The translations under genes and the position numbers were made by a program. Under the pieces are notes generated by a model. It did not search any database, was not told the DNA's origin, and saw only the letters and a program-made list of their open reading frames with translations. 64,000 nt of DNA, from NCBI GenBank assembly GCA_016125185.1, contig WGMG01000004.1, positions 186,001 through 250,000 of the forward strand, given 5' to 3'. The DNA is from Armatimonadota bacterium (GTDB lineage: Bacteria; Armatimonadota; Fimbriimonadia; Fimbriimonadales; Fimbriimonadaceae). Of this stretch, positions 1 through 8,530 are shown piece after piece (position 1 is the stretch's first letter; each line of letters starts with the position of its first letter).

Positions 1-231
1 CAAGCGGTGACGAACGCGGCGACCTACACGATCTACGTGTTCGATGAATATCCTGGTCTGGGTGTGAGTTCGTACGACAACAACTACAACAATCCGGCGA
101 CGGGTACCGATTGGACCTACAATTTGACGCCATTGGCAGCAGGACACCGGTATTACTACCTTATAATGGGTAGTAACTCTGACGATTCGGCTCGAACGCT
201 TAGCGCGATCGGCTCCTTTATTGCGCCGTAA
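1..231 (+). CDS. C-terminal fragment of a surface or secreted protein (5' end outside window)
   Basis: The reading frame is open from the first base of the window and ends at a TAA at 229-231, so only about the last 76 residues are visible. The fragment is rich in Tyr, Asn, Thr and Gly and looks like a beta-sandwich end (fibronectin-III or carboxypeptidase-regulatory style). There is no sorting signal or membrane anchor at its C-terminus. It lies 25 bases upstream of a gene for a large secreted protein on the same strand, so the two may be co-transcribed. No family can be named from so short a piece. Confidence 0.6.
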   Translation, partial: QAVTNAATYTIYVFDEYPGLGVSSYDNNYNNPATGTDWTYNLTPLAAGHRYYYLIMGSNSDDSARTLSAIGSFIAP

Positions 232-256
232 TCTCAGACCCAATAGCGAACAAAAT

Positions 257-2995
257 ATGACACGCCGCCTTCTTATGATGGTCGTCGCCCTAACTGGGGC
301 GACGACTTCTTTTGGACAGTCGAGTCTGTTCAAGATTGATTTAAGCACCCGATCCAACTCCGCTCCAACCGATCTCTCGGACGCTTCTTACAAGCAATTC
401 GAGCAGAACATGTTGAACCTGACGTCGGCCAATCGCAAGGAGAGAATCGCGATGGGTCTGCAGAAGGCGGACATCCCGTACATCGTGCCGGGCATCGTCC
501 GGTTCTTCAAGAACGGGTACATGATGCCGACCGGCGGAAGGACCCGAGGCAACGGAATCACGTTGGTGATCGACTCGAACTTCAACTCGTCGAACGACCC
601 GACCCGGGCGACGTTCATGCAAAGCGTCTACGACACCGCGCAGAACCTCGGCTTGTTCGATCTGTACTTTGGTGGTGCCGCGATTTCCGGCACCGTCAAT
701 GTCATCAATGCTGACGCGACGGTCGGCGGCATCGGCGACCGACAAGCGATCACCGGCGGCTACTACTTGCCCAACAACGGCACCGGCGGCCGCGAGATTC
801 GCATGCCACTGAACTTCAGCCGGGAAGTCGCCGCTGTAGCGCTGATCCACTGCGTGCTATTGGCCTACCTGCCGGACCCGGCGTACGGCTTCGATGGCTA
901 CTTGGAGGGCTTGGTCCGTGCGGCCACTGCCAAGATCGTTCGCAACGGAAGCTTCCAAACCACGCTCGGACTCGATTCGGAAGTCGTCGAAAGCGTGCTG
1001 GAACAGACTTATGAGATTGGTCCGTTTTACGATTGGACCAACCAACGGTCGCTTGGCGGCCCCCAGTTCATCGCACCCAACCTCCTCAGCGGCTCGATCG
1101 CCCAAGGTACGCGCGGTGGACTCTTCTTCCAGCGGTACCAAATGGCCGGATCGGTGTGGGAAAAGATGCTCACCGAGCATCCGACGTTCATCAAGGATTT
1201 GAACGCGCTTTACGCCAGCAACACTTCGGCCTCGAACAACGCGGCGATGCTGGAATCCTTGGCGTCAACCGTCCTAGGTGCAGGCACCGTTGAGGGCGAC
1301 TCGTTCTCGGTGTGGGTTCGCAAGCAGCACATCCTCGACACCCGGCTCACCGTCGGCACCAAGCTCCACTCACTCATCACGCCGATCACGGCGGGCCTGA
1401 GCGGCACCGACTTCGGCGTCTTCAACATCGAAACGACGCTCTTTTCGACCGACTCTTCCGGTAACGAGACCCTGCTTTCCGGCACCTCGTACCCGGTGGC
1501 GTGGGATAAGGACTACAACCGCTTGTTCCTGTCAAGCCAGGCGGAGCGAATCGACATTGCCGCCTCGTACGGCTCGTCGGTTCCCAACTTCCCGTCGAAC
1601 TCGACCAACACCGATCCGTATCGGGTTGCGCTCGACGTTCCCGCCCTTGACCACATCGTGCGGCAGTATCTGCCGGTCGGGTGCATCGCCACTCCGGCCT
1701 CCTCGATGCCGAGCAACTTCTACGGCACGGTCGTCGGCTTTCCGGTCCCAACCGGCGGAAGCCTGAAGATTCGCGTTCAGTACGGCTCGCAAACGTTCGA
1801 TGTGCCCGTCGTGGACTACGCCTTCGGCTCCGTCGTTGCTGACACCGGATTCCAAAACGCCCTTTCGACCACCATCAAGGTCATCGGCGTCGACGCCTCC
1901 AACGTCGAATCCGTTCTGCTAACGCGGATCGTGGATAAGGGGCCTGGCGACCTCGCCGTCCAGTTGGGTAACGACCCGGTGAAGACCACCGGCTTCCCCA
2001 ACGGCGTCACCGCCGGCATTCAGATGATCGGGTTCTCGGGCGAGCCGCTGTACTCTGGTTTGGAGAATATCTTCAACACCACCGACTTCCTCGCCGCTCG
2101 TTACAATCCGTCCAAGACGAACTACGATCTGTATCCGAACTCGGGTGCGATCCTCAACGGGCAGGCCTACTTCCTGCGGGCGCCGCAGGCGGGCATTCCG
2201 TTGTGGCAGGCTCGGGTCGAAACCGGTACGGCCCTCGCGGTTGCGCTCCGCCCTGGTTGGAACATGATCACGTCGCCGCTTGGCATCGACGTCCCGCTCA
2301 CCAACGTATCGGTTGTCCACGCGACCGATATTCCGCTGTCCTACGCCAGCGCGTCTGGCAACGATGCCAGCGGCATCACGCCGGTCCTGGGTAAAGACTT
2401 CTTCGAGTTCGCGCCGGGTGCCAACGATGCCGTGACCGGTGTCCCCGAAGGTGGGACGTACAATCCGGGAGCATCGTTTGCGGCGGGCCACGGCTACTTT
2501 GTGCGATGCCTCGCGCCGGAGGGTGCCGTGCTGCTCTTCAGCCCCGACTCCGCGCAGAGCTTCCACAAGTTGAGCGCGCCGGTGTCGTCGATCTCCCACC
2601 TGCTAGAGGTTCGATTCAGTCGTCAAGGCGAAGCGTCCTATGCCAGAATCGGCCAGTCGCCCAGCGCGACGACCGGCTTTGACGCCAAGTTGGACAGCAA
2701 CCTTCCGCCGAGCATCGGTGGACTTCAGGTTGCGGTGCAGAACGGCGATCTTCGATTCCAAGACGTGAAGCCGCGCAACACGGTGGTGACTTCGCGGGTA
2801 GTGGCCTCCGGCCTCGTCCCCGGTCAGAAGTACACCATCAATCTGACCACCAAGGTCGGACGGGCAACCCAGCTTCAGCTAAAAGACCTCCAAACCGGGC
2901 AGATGCGCTACTACGCGGCATCGTTCGGCTCGTTTGTGTTCACCGCCACCAAGTCCACGATGTCCTTCGATGTGACCGTGCGAGGCGCTCGCTAA
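257..2995 (+). CDS. Large secreted protein of unknown function with a degenerate metalloprotease-like motif
   Basis: The 912-residue protein begins with a signal peptide (MTRRLLMMVVALTGATTSFG, ending FGQ). The ATG at 257 is chosen because it places this signal at the N-terminus; an in-frame ATG at 221 would add 12 polar residues. Residues about 190-225 contain LIHCVLLAYLPDP followed about 10 residues later by EGLVRAA. This spacing recalls HExxH zinc proteases with a downstream EG, but the catalytic Glu and second His are absent. The C-terminal third contains a GWNMITSPLG segment of the kind found in secreted proteins that end in beta domains. It overlaps the following lipoprotein gene by one base (TAATG), so the two are probably co-translated. 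Function is unknown. Confidence 0.75.
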   Translation: MTRRLLMMVVALTGATTSFGQSSLFKIDLSTRSNSAPTDLSDASYKQFEQNMLNLTSANRKERIAMGLQKADIPYIVPGIVRFFKNGYMMPTGGRTRGNGITLVIDSNFNSSNDPTRATFMQSVYDTAQNLGLFDLYFGGAAISGTVNVINADATVGGIGDRQAITGGYYLPNNGTGGREIRMPLNFSREVAAVALIHCVLLAYLPDPAYGFDGYLEGLVRAATAKIVRNGSFQTTLGLDSEVVESVLEQTYEIGPFYDWTNQRSLGGPQFIAPNLLSGSIAQGTRGGLFFQRYQMAGSVWEKMLTEHPTFIKDLNALYASNTSASNNAAMLESLASTVLGAGTVEGDSFSVWVRKQHILDTRLTVGTKLHSLITPITAGLSGTDFGVFNIETTLFSTDSSGNETLLSGTSYPVAWDKDYNRLFLSSQAERIDIAASYGSSVPNFPSNSTNTDPYRVALDVPALDHIVRQYLPVGCIATPASSMPSNFYGTVVGFPVPTGGSLKIRVQYGSQTFDVPVVDYAFGSVVADTGFQNALSTTIKVIGVDASNVESVLLTRIVDKGPGDLAVQLGNDPVKTTGFPNGVTAGIQMIGFSGEPLYSGLENIFNTTDFLAARYNPSKTNYDLYPNSGAILNGQAYFLRAPQAGIPLWQARVETGTALAVALRPGWNMITSPLGIDVPLTNVSVVHATDIPLSYASASGNDASGITPVLGKDFFEFAPGANDAVTGVPEGGTYNPGASFAAGHGYFVRCLAPEGAVLLFSPDSAQSFHKLSAPVSSISHLLEVRFSRQGEASYARIGQSPSATTGFDAKLDSNLPPSIGGLQVAVQNGDLRFQDVKPRNTVVTSRVVASGLVPGQKYTINLTTKVGRATQLQLKDLQTGQMRYYAASFGSFVFTATKSTMSFDVTVRGAR

Positions 2996-3867
2996 TGAAG
3001 AAAATTCGAATCCTCCTGCTCTGCCTTGTCGGCATCGTCATTCTCGCGTGCGGAGGCGGCGGAAGCTTTTCGGAGATTCGCATCTCTGGGCGCGTGCTCG
3101 ATATCTCGACCGGCGCTCCCACGACGACCAGTTCCAGTGTCCAGTCGTCCAGTGCCACCGCGGCAACCTCGACTGTCGATGGCTCGTTCATCGTGGGTGC
3201 GCCCAAGAATGAGACCCAACTCCTGGTCAGCGGCCCTTCGCTATTGGCCTATCCGGTCTTCACCTACACGTTCTCGGCCCTGACCCAGAGTCAGAACGAT
3301 GTGGGCGACCTCTGGATTGGCCCTGAGCAAGTCTCGGTCACGGGTAAGGTCCTCAATGCCGCCGATGATACGCCGGTGGCAAACGCGGTCGTTCGGTTCG
3401 CCGGTCAGATGGGCGTCACGGATGCCAGTGGCAACTTCTCGGTGGCAAACGTGGCCTACTCGTCCGCCGACACTACGAGCTTCGAGGGCATCACTGGGCG
3501 CGTCGAGGCGACGAACTTCTTGTCTAACGAGTTCACGCCCAACGGCGCGACGGCCAACGCCGGAATCGTCGATGTTGGTGTGCTTCTCATCACACCGGTC
3601 GATAGCGACAGCCCTCCTCCTCTCCCGTACAACATCTGGGGCGTGATCACGCCGTCGGGTCTGGCCAGCGGAACCATTGTGACGCTGAAGTCCGGGGGAA
3701 CCACGGTGCGTCGCTTTACGGTTGGAACTGATGCGCGTTACCAATTCTGGGTGAATGCGGGCTCGTATACGATTGAATTCGCAAACGGAACGCACACAGC
3801 CCCGGATCAAAACGTCACACTTAATAACAGTTCCGATGTCATCCGAGCCGACGCGACCCTTAACTAG
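2995..3867 (+). CDS. Lipoprotein with carboxypeptidase-regulatory-like (Ig-fold) repeats
   Basis: This 290-residue protein starts with a lipoprotein signal (MKKIRILLLCLVGIVILACG). The Cys at about residue 20 sits in an LAC lipobox and is followed by a Gly run, so a lipid-anchored envelope protein is expected. Two or three segments beginning with forms such as ISGRVLD and VTGKVLN, ending about 70 residues later in strand-rich stretches, resemble carboxypeptidase regulatory-like domains, which are common in surface proteins and have no enzymatic role. The start codon overlaps the stop of the preceding secreted protein by one base. Its 3' end overlaps the next gene by 32 bases. Partner or ligand cannot be deduced. 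Confidence 0.8.
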   Translation: MKKIRILLLCLVGIVILACGGGGSFSEIRISGRVLDISTGAPTTTSSSVQSSSATAATSTVDGSFIVGAPKNETQLLVSGPSLLAYPVFTYTFSALTQSQNDVGDLWIGPEQVSVTGKVLNAADDTPVANAVVRFAGQMGVTDASGNFSVANVAYSSADTTSFEGITGRVEATNFLSNEFTPNGATANAGIVDVGVLLITPVDSDSPPPLPYNIWGVITPSGLASGTIVTLKSGGTTVRRFTVGTDARYQFWVNAGSYTIEFANGTHTAPDQNVTLNNSSDVIRADATLN

Positions 3868-5311
3868 CAAGAAACGACTGATCCAACTCATGGTGGTAGG
3901 CGGTGTAGCCCTGGTCGGCTACGGCGTCTACCGCTATGCGGTCCGCGTTATTCGGCAGGACCCGCTCGCGTCGTATAAGAAAACGCATGACGGCGAACTG
4001 CCGGATACGGTCGCCATTCAGTCGAACGACTCTGTCTTTAACCATTTCGAAGACGGCAAGCCGCAAGCATCGTGCAACGTCAAAGAGATGCAGATCGCCC
4101 AGAATCGGCAGGTCTACAACTTCCAAGGCATCACCAACGGCAAGCTGGAGTGGAAGGGCGCGACTTACCAGTTTGCCGCCAACACTGGGTCCTGGAACGG
4201 CTTTGTGAAGAAGCTCCAACTTCAGGGCAACCTCAAACTGAAGGGCGACAAATTTGACCTTTCGAGCAAGGAAATGACCTACGACGAGGTCCGCCGCTCG
4301 TTTATCGTTCCCCAGGAAGTCGTGGGGACGGCGTACGACGGCAAGCTCCAAGTCGCGACATTCACCTACGACATGGATCACGAGACCATGCACGCGACGA
4401 AGGGAACATGGATCGGGATTCCACCCAAAGACAAGTCGATCGAGCTTCCGGCCCAAGACAAGCAGTCGACCTGGACAGTGAAATTCGACGATGTGACAAA
4501 GGATCACGATATTTCGAAGTACACCAACGGCTGGGCGACCGACGGCGACGTGATTGTAAAGGCTCCCGCTATGGAAGTGAACCACAAGACCGACGTGCTG
4601 ACGGCCACCGGACGAGTTCAATACTTCGGACGCGAGGCCAACCTGATTGCCGACAAGATCGTGGTGTATCGCAAAGAGAAACGTGCCGTCCTGACCGGCA
4701 ACGTGACGATGCTCGTGAAGCCAAAAGCCAAGGCTGATGGACCGCCCGAGGAAGCCGAACTGACGCCCCTCCCACCTGCCGTTCCCGAATCGATTTCCGC
4801 GACCCGCCCACCGGCTCCCGACGACACGGACACGCAGAAGAAGACCGAAGAGCAGATTCGCAGCATGAAGAACCTGCGCGAGTACCCGCTCGTGGTGACC
4901 GCGCCATCCATCGAGTACTGGTACAAAAAGGGCGAACGCCACGCCAAGATCACCGGCAACCCGCAAGGTCGACAGGAGCTTCCCGATGGTTGGCGCTATG
5001 TGTGGTCGGACCACGCGAACTACGACGGCGAAAAAGAGATTCTCAGCCTATTCAGCGCGCCGGACAAGATGGACGTGATCTTGAAGAACTCCCTCGGCGA
5101 CGAGATGTACGGCACCTCCGGCGAGCTTTCTACCAAGGATGGCGACGACTGGTACCACTTCTCCAAAGGCAAGGGCAAGCTCACGACCAGCGGCGACGAC
5201 GACATTCCGACGGGCAAAGGTGGCGACAAGAAGGGCGGCGGCGGAACCACCGGTGGTGGGGGTAAAGGCGGCGGTGGCGGTCTCAGTGGCCCGATCGGAC
5301 ACGGCGTGTAG
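3836..5311 (+). CDS. LptC/LptA (OstA)-like lipopolysaccharide transport protein
   Basis: The 491-residue protein has a short cytoplasmic start, one transmembrane helix (about residues 17-35, MVVGGVALVGYGVYRYAV) and a large periplasmic part rich in beta strands. Phrases such as GKLEWKGATY, VIVKAPAMEVNHKTDVLTA and RVQYFGREANLIADKIVVY match the repeating strands of the LptC/LptA/OstA fold, which carries lipopolysaccharide from inner to outer membrane. Ordinary LptC is about 190 residues and LptA about 180, so this looks like several such units in one anchored chain. The last 35 residues are Gly-Lys rich and low complexity. The ATG at 3836 is preferred because it sits directly before the membrane helix; it lies inside the upstream lipoprotein gene. 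Confidence 0.7.
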   Translation: MSSEPTRPLTSKKRLIQLMVVGGVALVGYGVYRYAVRVIRQDPLASYKKTHDGELPDTVAIQSNDSVFNHFEDGKPQASCNVKEMQIAQNRQVYNFQGITNGKLEWKGATYQFAANTGSWNGFVKKLQLQGNLKLKGDKFDLSSKEMTYDEVRRSFIVPQEVVGTAYDGKLQVATFTYDMDHETMHATKGTWIGIPPKDKSIELPAQDKQSTWTVKFDDVTKDHDISKYTNGWATDGDVIVKAPAMEVNHKTDVLTATGRVQYFGREANLIADKIVVYRKEKRAVLTGNVTMLVKPKAKADGPPEEAELTPLPPAVPESISATRPPAPDDTDTQKKTEEQIRSMKNLREYPLVVTAPSIEYWYKKGERHAKITGNPQGRQELPDGWRYVWSDHANYDGEKEILSLFSAPDKMDVILKNSLGDEMYGTSGELSTKDGDDWYHFSKGKGKLTTSGDDDIPTGKGGDKKGGGGTTGGGGKGGGGGLSGPIGHGV

Positions 5312-5332
5312 TTTTCTGACCATAATGTCAGA

Positions 5333-6169
5333 GTGAAAGTCTTCATCTCCGCCGACATCGAGGGCATTACCGGCCTCGTCTCTTGGTCCCAGTGCAGTCG
5401 CCCGAACGGCGAAAGTTGGGACTACCCATTTGCTCGGCGCATGATGACCCACGACGTGAACTCGGCTATCCGCGGCGCTCGGGCGGGCGGAGCGACCAAG
5501 GTCGTGGTGAAGGACTCCCACGGTAACTCGAAGAATCTCTTGATCGAAGACTTGGAGCCGGGCATCGAACTGATCTCAGGACATGGTTCCGGTCGCGACG
5601 GCATGATGGAAGGCATCGATGACACGTTCGACGCTGCCTTCTTAGTCGGCTATCACGCCAAGGCGGGCACGGCCCTCGGCATCATGGAGCACACCTATAC
5701 CGGCCGCTCGCACCGGCTGTTCATCAACGAGATGGAAGTGGGCGAGATGGGCCTCTCGGCTGCGACCGCGGGCCGATTCGGGGTCCCGCTTGCGATGGTG
5801 AGCAGCGACGAGCAAGGATGTAAAGAAGCCGCCTCGTTCCTGCCCGGCGTGCACACAGCCATCACCAAGTACGGCATTGGTCGATACATGGGACGTTTGT
5901 TGCACCCCTCCGAGACCGGCCCGCTGATCGAAGCGACGGCCACAGCCGCGCTGAAGAAGCTCAATCAGCCGTGGACTTTCGAAGGTCCGTGTACGGTTCG
6001 ACTGGAAGTAAATCGAACCGAAGATGCCGACTGGGCGGCTCGAATTCCGGGCGTCACAAGGGTTGACGGCTACAACGTCTCGGCGACATTGCCGAACTAT
6101 GCCGATGCGCAGTCGATGGCGGTGGTATTGCTCAGCGTCGGCTCCCTCGGCATGGCCTCGCACGATTAG
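5333..6169 (+). CDS. M55 family D-aminopeptidase (DppA-like)
   Basis: The 278-residue protein opens with MKVFISADIEGITG, the metal-binding N-terminus of the M55 zinc peptidases such as DppA of Bacillus, in which the Asp and Glu of DIEG bind zinc. KDSHGNS and GYHAKAG provide the other expected metal and active-site positions. Family members are cytoplasmic self-compartmentalising D-aminopeptidases that act on D-Ala-D-Ala and similar peptides. Translation starts at GTG 5333; a TAATGT box lies four bases before it and no Shine-Dalgarno sequence is visible. It may recycle peptidoglycan-derived D-amino acids. The name is secure at family level, the substrate is not. Confidence 0.85.
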   Translation: MKVFISADIEGITGLVSWSQCSRPNGESWDYPFARRMMTHDVNSAIRGARAGGATKVVVKDSHGNSKNLLIEDLEPGIELISGHGSGRDGMMEGIDDTFDAAFLVGYHAKAGTALGIMEHTYTGRSHRLFINEMEVGEMGLSAATAGRFGVPLAMVSSDEQGCKEAASFLPGVHTAITKYGIGRYMGRLLHPSETGPLIEATATAALKKLNQPWTFEGPCTVRLEVNRTEDADWAARIPGVTRVDGYNVSATLPNYADAQSMAVVLLSVGSLGMASHD

Positions 6170-6193
6170 TCCGGGAACCGGAAATGGAGTCCA

Positions 6194-6240
6194 CTCCCTC
6201 CGGTTCACTTCGTTCACCGCTCCCTCGGCCAGCGAGGGAG
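6194..6240 (-). repeat. REP-like dispersed palindromic repeat, copy A
   Basis: Read on the minus strand this is an 8-bp hairpin (CTCCCTCG/CGAGGGAG, 6220-6240) followed by CGGTGAACGAAGTGAACCG and a purine-rich tail. The same two-part design occurs at 18717-18767 and 34114-34164. The copy lies in the gap between two convergent genes. Confidence 0.65.
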
Positions 6241-6298
6241 AAGGGTCGGACCAGGAACCAAAAGATGGTGACGTAACCATGCTCACACCACAAGCCAT

Positions 6299-6445
6299 CT
6301 CTCCCCTCCGAAGCTGGGAGAGGTGGCGATTCAGCGGCCGTAGCTGAATCGACGGGGTGGATGATCATCCCTTCCGTCGCGCTCAGTAAACTGCTGGAGG
6401 GTTCGTGGAATGCCTTGCGCGACACCTTCCCAATCTTTGGGAAGG
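6299..6445. repeat. Hairpin cluster between convergent genes
   Basis: The 303-base gap 6170-6472 holds no gene. Besides REP copy A it contains two perfect 9-bp hairpins: CGATTCAGC/GCTGAATCG (6327-6335 and 6343-6351) and CCTTCCCAA/TTGGGAAGG (6425-6433 and 6437-6445). The second has a 3-base loop and could act as a terminator for either neighbour, though it lacks a U-run. Confidence 0.55.
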
Positions 6446-6472
6446 ATGAAGGTTGGCCAAGGCCTAATGAAC

Positions 6473-7108
6473 CTACTTGCTGGCCAACTCTAAGCTAGTC
6501 TTGTCGTCGCAAACTCGCCACATGTACCAGCTCCCCACCGACCGGTAGGGACGCCATGTCTCGGTCAGCGCTTCCATCTCCTTCCGCTTCGGCCGCTTCT
6601 CCAGCCCATAAAAGCGGCGTACGCCCTCCTGCACACCCATGTCGTCCACGGGCAGAACGTCGAGGCGTCCGAGCTTGAACATCAGTAGCATCTCGACCGT
6701 CCATCGTCCGACCCCTTTGATCGGCACTAGGCGATCGATGATGTCGTCGTCTGACAATGTGTGAAGCTCCTCTTCCGTGGGGATTGAGGGCGCTTTCGAA
6801 GCTAAATCTTGTAAATATCCCGCTTTCTGTCGCGACACGCCGACGGCCCGAAACTCTTCGACCGTCAGCAGGACCAACTTTTCGTGGGGCGGGTGCTGAT
6901 GCTCAGGAAAGAGGGCGTAGAGCCGATCGCGGATCGTCGAAGCCGCCTTGCCGGAAAGCTGTTGGAAGAGGATCGCGCGCATTAGCGCCTCGTAAATCGT
7001 TCGCTCATCGCCTTCGTCCACCAGCACGCAGGAGCCGTGCGACTGGATCAGCGAAGCAAATTTCGGCTCTACGGTTGCGAGGTGTTTTTCGGCGGCTTCG
7101 ATGCTCAT
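6473..7108 (-). CDS. DNA-3-methyladenine glycosylase II (AlkA-like, HhH-GPD)
   Basis: This 211-residue protein belongs to the helix-hairpin-helix GPD superfamily of base-excision glycosylases, which remove alkylated bases from DNA. The hairpin is IKGVGRWTVEML (about residues 133-144), followed by LPVDDMGVQEG, whose Asp is in the catalytic position of AlkA. AILFQQLSGKAA is the usual early helix of the family. There is no iron-sulfur cluster, as expected for AlkA rather than Nth or MutY. E. coli AlkA is longer (282 residues) because of an N-terminal domain that is missing here, as in many short bacterial homologues. An AGGAAGA Shine-Dalgarno precedes the ATG. It diverges from the uridine kinase gene. 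Confidence 0.88.
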   Translation of the reverse strand: MSIEAAEKHLATVEPKFASLIQSHGSCVLVDEGDERTIYEALMRAILFQQLSGKAASTIRDRLYALFPEHQHPPHEKLVLLTVEEFRAVGVSRQKAGYLQDLASKAPSIPTEEELHTLSDDDIIDRLVPIKGVGRWTVEMLLMFKLGRLDVLPVDDMGVQEGVRRFYGLEKRPKRKEMEALTETWRPYRSVGSWYMWRVCDDKTSLELASK

Positions 7109-7165
7109 CTTGTCTTCCTACGTTATCCGAGTTGGAGGGTTATCCGCTACAATGAAAGGCGAGAA

Positions 7166-7780
7166 ATGTCGGTTCGCGTCATTGGAATTGGAGGAGGCAC
7201 GGGGTCGGGCAAATCGACCATCGCCAACGCTCTTGCTGAGCGATTGGACGCCGCCGTCATGCGCATCGACGACTACTATCGCCCCTTCGACCACCTAACG
7301 TTCGCTGAGCGCGAGAAGATCAACTTCGACGCGCCCGAGTCCATTGACCACCATCTCCTGCACGATCATCTTTCGCGATTGGTGGAGGGTCAGCCGGTCG
7401 AGAAACCGCACTACGATTTCTCTCGCCACACCCGCGCCGTATTCGGCGACCTGGTCCACCCCAAACCGGTGGTCATCGTCGAGGGGCTCTTCGCCCTGCA
7501 CTGGGCCGAGATCAACCGCTTGTATCACACGTCGATCTTTGTCGAAACGCCCCGCGACATCCGCTTTTCCCGGCGCCTAAAGCGCGACATTGAGGAGCGA
7601 GGGCGGGACGAGGCCGACGTGACTTTCCGCTTCCACTCGCACGTGAACCCGATGCACGAGATCTACGTCCAGCCAACGGCGACGCAGGCTGATCTGGTGG
7701 TGTATGGACACCACGATTTCGAGCACACCTTCGCGCAGGCGATGGCGCATGTGGCCGAAGCCGGCCCAGTCGTCCTCTAA
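7166..7780 (+). CDS. udk: Uridine kinase
   Basis: The 204-residue enzyme phosphorylates uridine (and usually cytidine) in pyrimidine salvage. It opens with a P-loop, GIGGGTGSGKST (about residues 6-17), then RIDDYYRPF and the family hallmark NFDAPESIDH and KPHYDFSRHTR, which bind the nucleoside. VIVEGLFAL is the Walker-B-like strand. The ATG at 7166 is chosen over upstream starts because it precedes the P-loop directly and has a GAAAGGCGAG ribosome site. A TACAAT -10-like box lies at 7148-7153, which implies a very short leader. The next gene starts inside its stop codon (TAATG). Confidence 0.92.
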   Translation: MSVRVIGIGGGTGSGKSTIANALAERLDAAVMRIDDYYRPFDHLTFAEREKINFDAPESIDHHLLHDHLSRLVEGQPVEKPHYDFSRHTRAVFGDLVHPKPVVIVEGLFALHWAEINRLYHTSIFVETPRDIRFSRRLKRDIEERGRDEADVTFRFHSHVNPMHEIYVQPTATQADLVVYGHHDFEHTFAQAMAHVAEAGPVVL

Positions 7781-8520
7781 TGGCTTACCGGTCATGGCTG
7801 AAAGATGTCCGTCGACTAGACGACCTGTCCAAGTACTGCCACTTCTTTCCAAACAACCATCGAGAGTGGGATCGAGAATGGAAGCTCGAAATGAACTTGG
7901 CTGAGGACATTTGGTCGGCTCCAATTGCAGTCGAACCGGCTATGGAGCGGTACTTTCGAGGCGCACTGCATGATGGTCATGTCCTTGGTTTGAGCCGATC
8001 AAAGGATCAGATCGAATTCTCCATTTCGAACATGGAGTTGGAAATGTTCGTTCGGGACTACGACGGCGAAACTGGCATTGAGCGCGATACTGGCCATAGT
8101 CCGGTACGGCTCCGTTTTGAAGGCGTCAATTATGCAAACGCCGTTCGTCCCGATCCTGACGGTTGGCTCAAATGGGACGATTGGACGAATTGGCAGTCCG
8201 ATGCGGATGCATTTGCATGGTGTTGGTTCCACCAGCAAGACGGCAAAACGCAATGGATCGGCGTGTTTCGAAAATACGTCGAGGGCCGGATGAAGCAAAG
8301 CGGAGACCTTTTCGTACTGATCGATTGCGAAAGCGTCAGCGCTTGGCCAGAATCGGAACGAGCGCTTCGAAAACGAATTGGCGACGAGTGCTATGACGCA
8401 TGGCTGTATGTGAATTCGCTTCCACCCGACGAAGTTTGGCTGACGATGGGACACTTGCGACGATATCTAGACGCCAAGGGAATACCAAGGCGGCACATTC
8501 CACACCAGTCAGAGCGCTGA
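7780..8520 (+). CDS. Hypothetical protein coupled to uridine kinase
   Basis: This 246-residue soluble protein has no signal peptide, no membrane helix and no motif that I recognise. It is rich in Trp and Asp and lacks obvious catalytic patterns. Its start codon overlaps the udk stop by one base, so it is probably translated by the same ribosomes, but that does not show a role in pyrimidine metabolism. Codon use looks like that of its neighbours. Confidence 0.7.
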   Translation: MAYRSWLKDVRRLDDLSKYCHFFPNNHREWDREWKLEMNLAEDIWSAPIAVEPAMERYFRGALHDGHVLGLSRSKDQIEFSISNMELEMFVRDYDGETGIERDTGHSPVRLRFEGVNYANAVRPDPDGWLKWDDWTNWQSDADAFAWCWFHQQDGKTQWIGVFRKYVEGRMKQSGDLFVLIDCESVSAWPESERALRKRIGDECYDAWLYVNSLPPDEVWLTMGHLRRYLDAKGIPRRHIPHQSER

Positions 8521-8530
8521 CAACAAAAGC

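Noticed and set aside
3860..5014. 384-codon minus-strand frame opposite the LptC/LptA-like gene
   Set aside because: Composition is that of a complementary shadow, and the plus-strand protein has a membrane anchor and OstA-like phrases.
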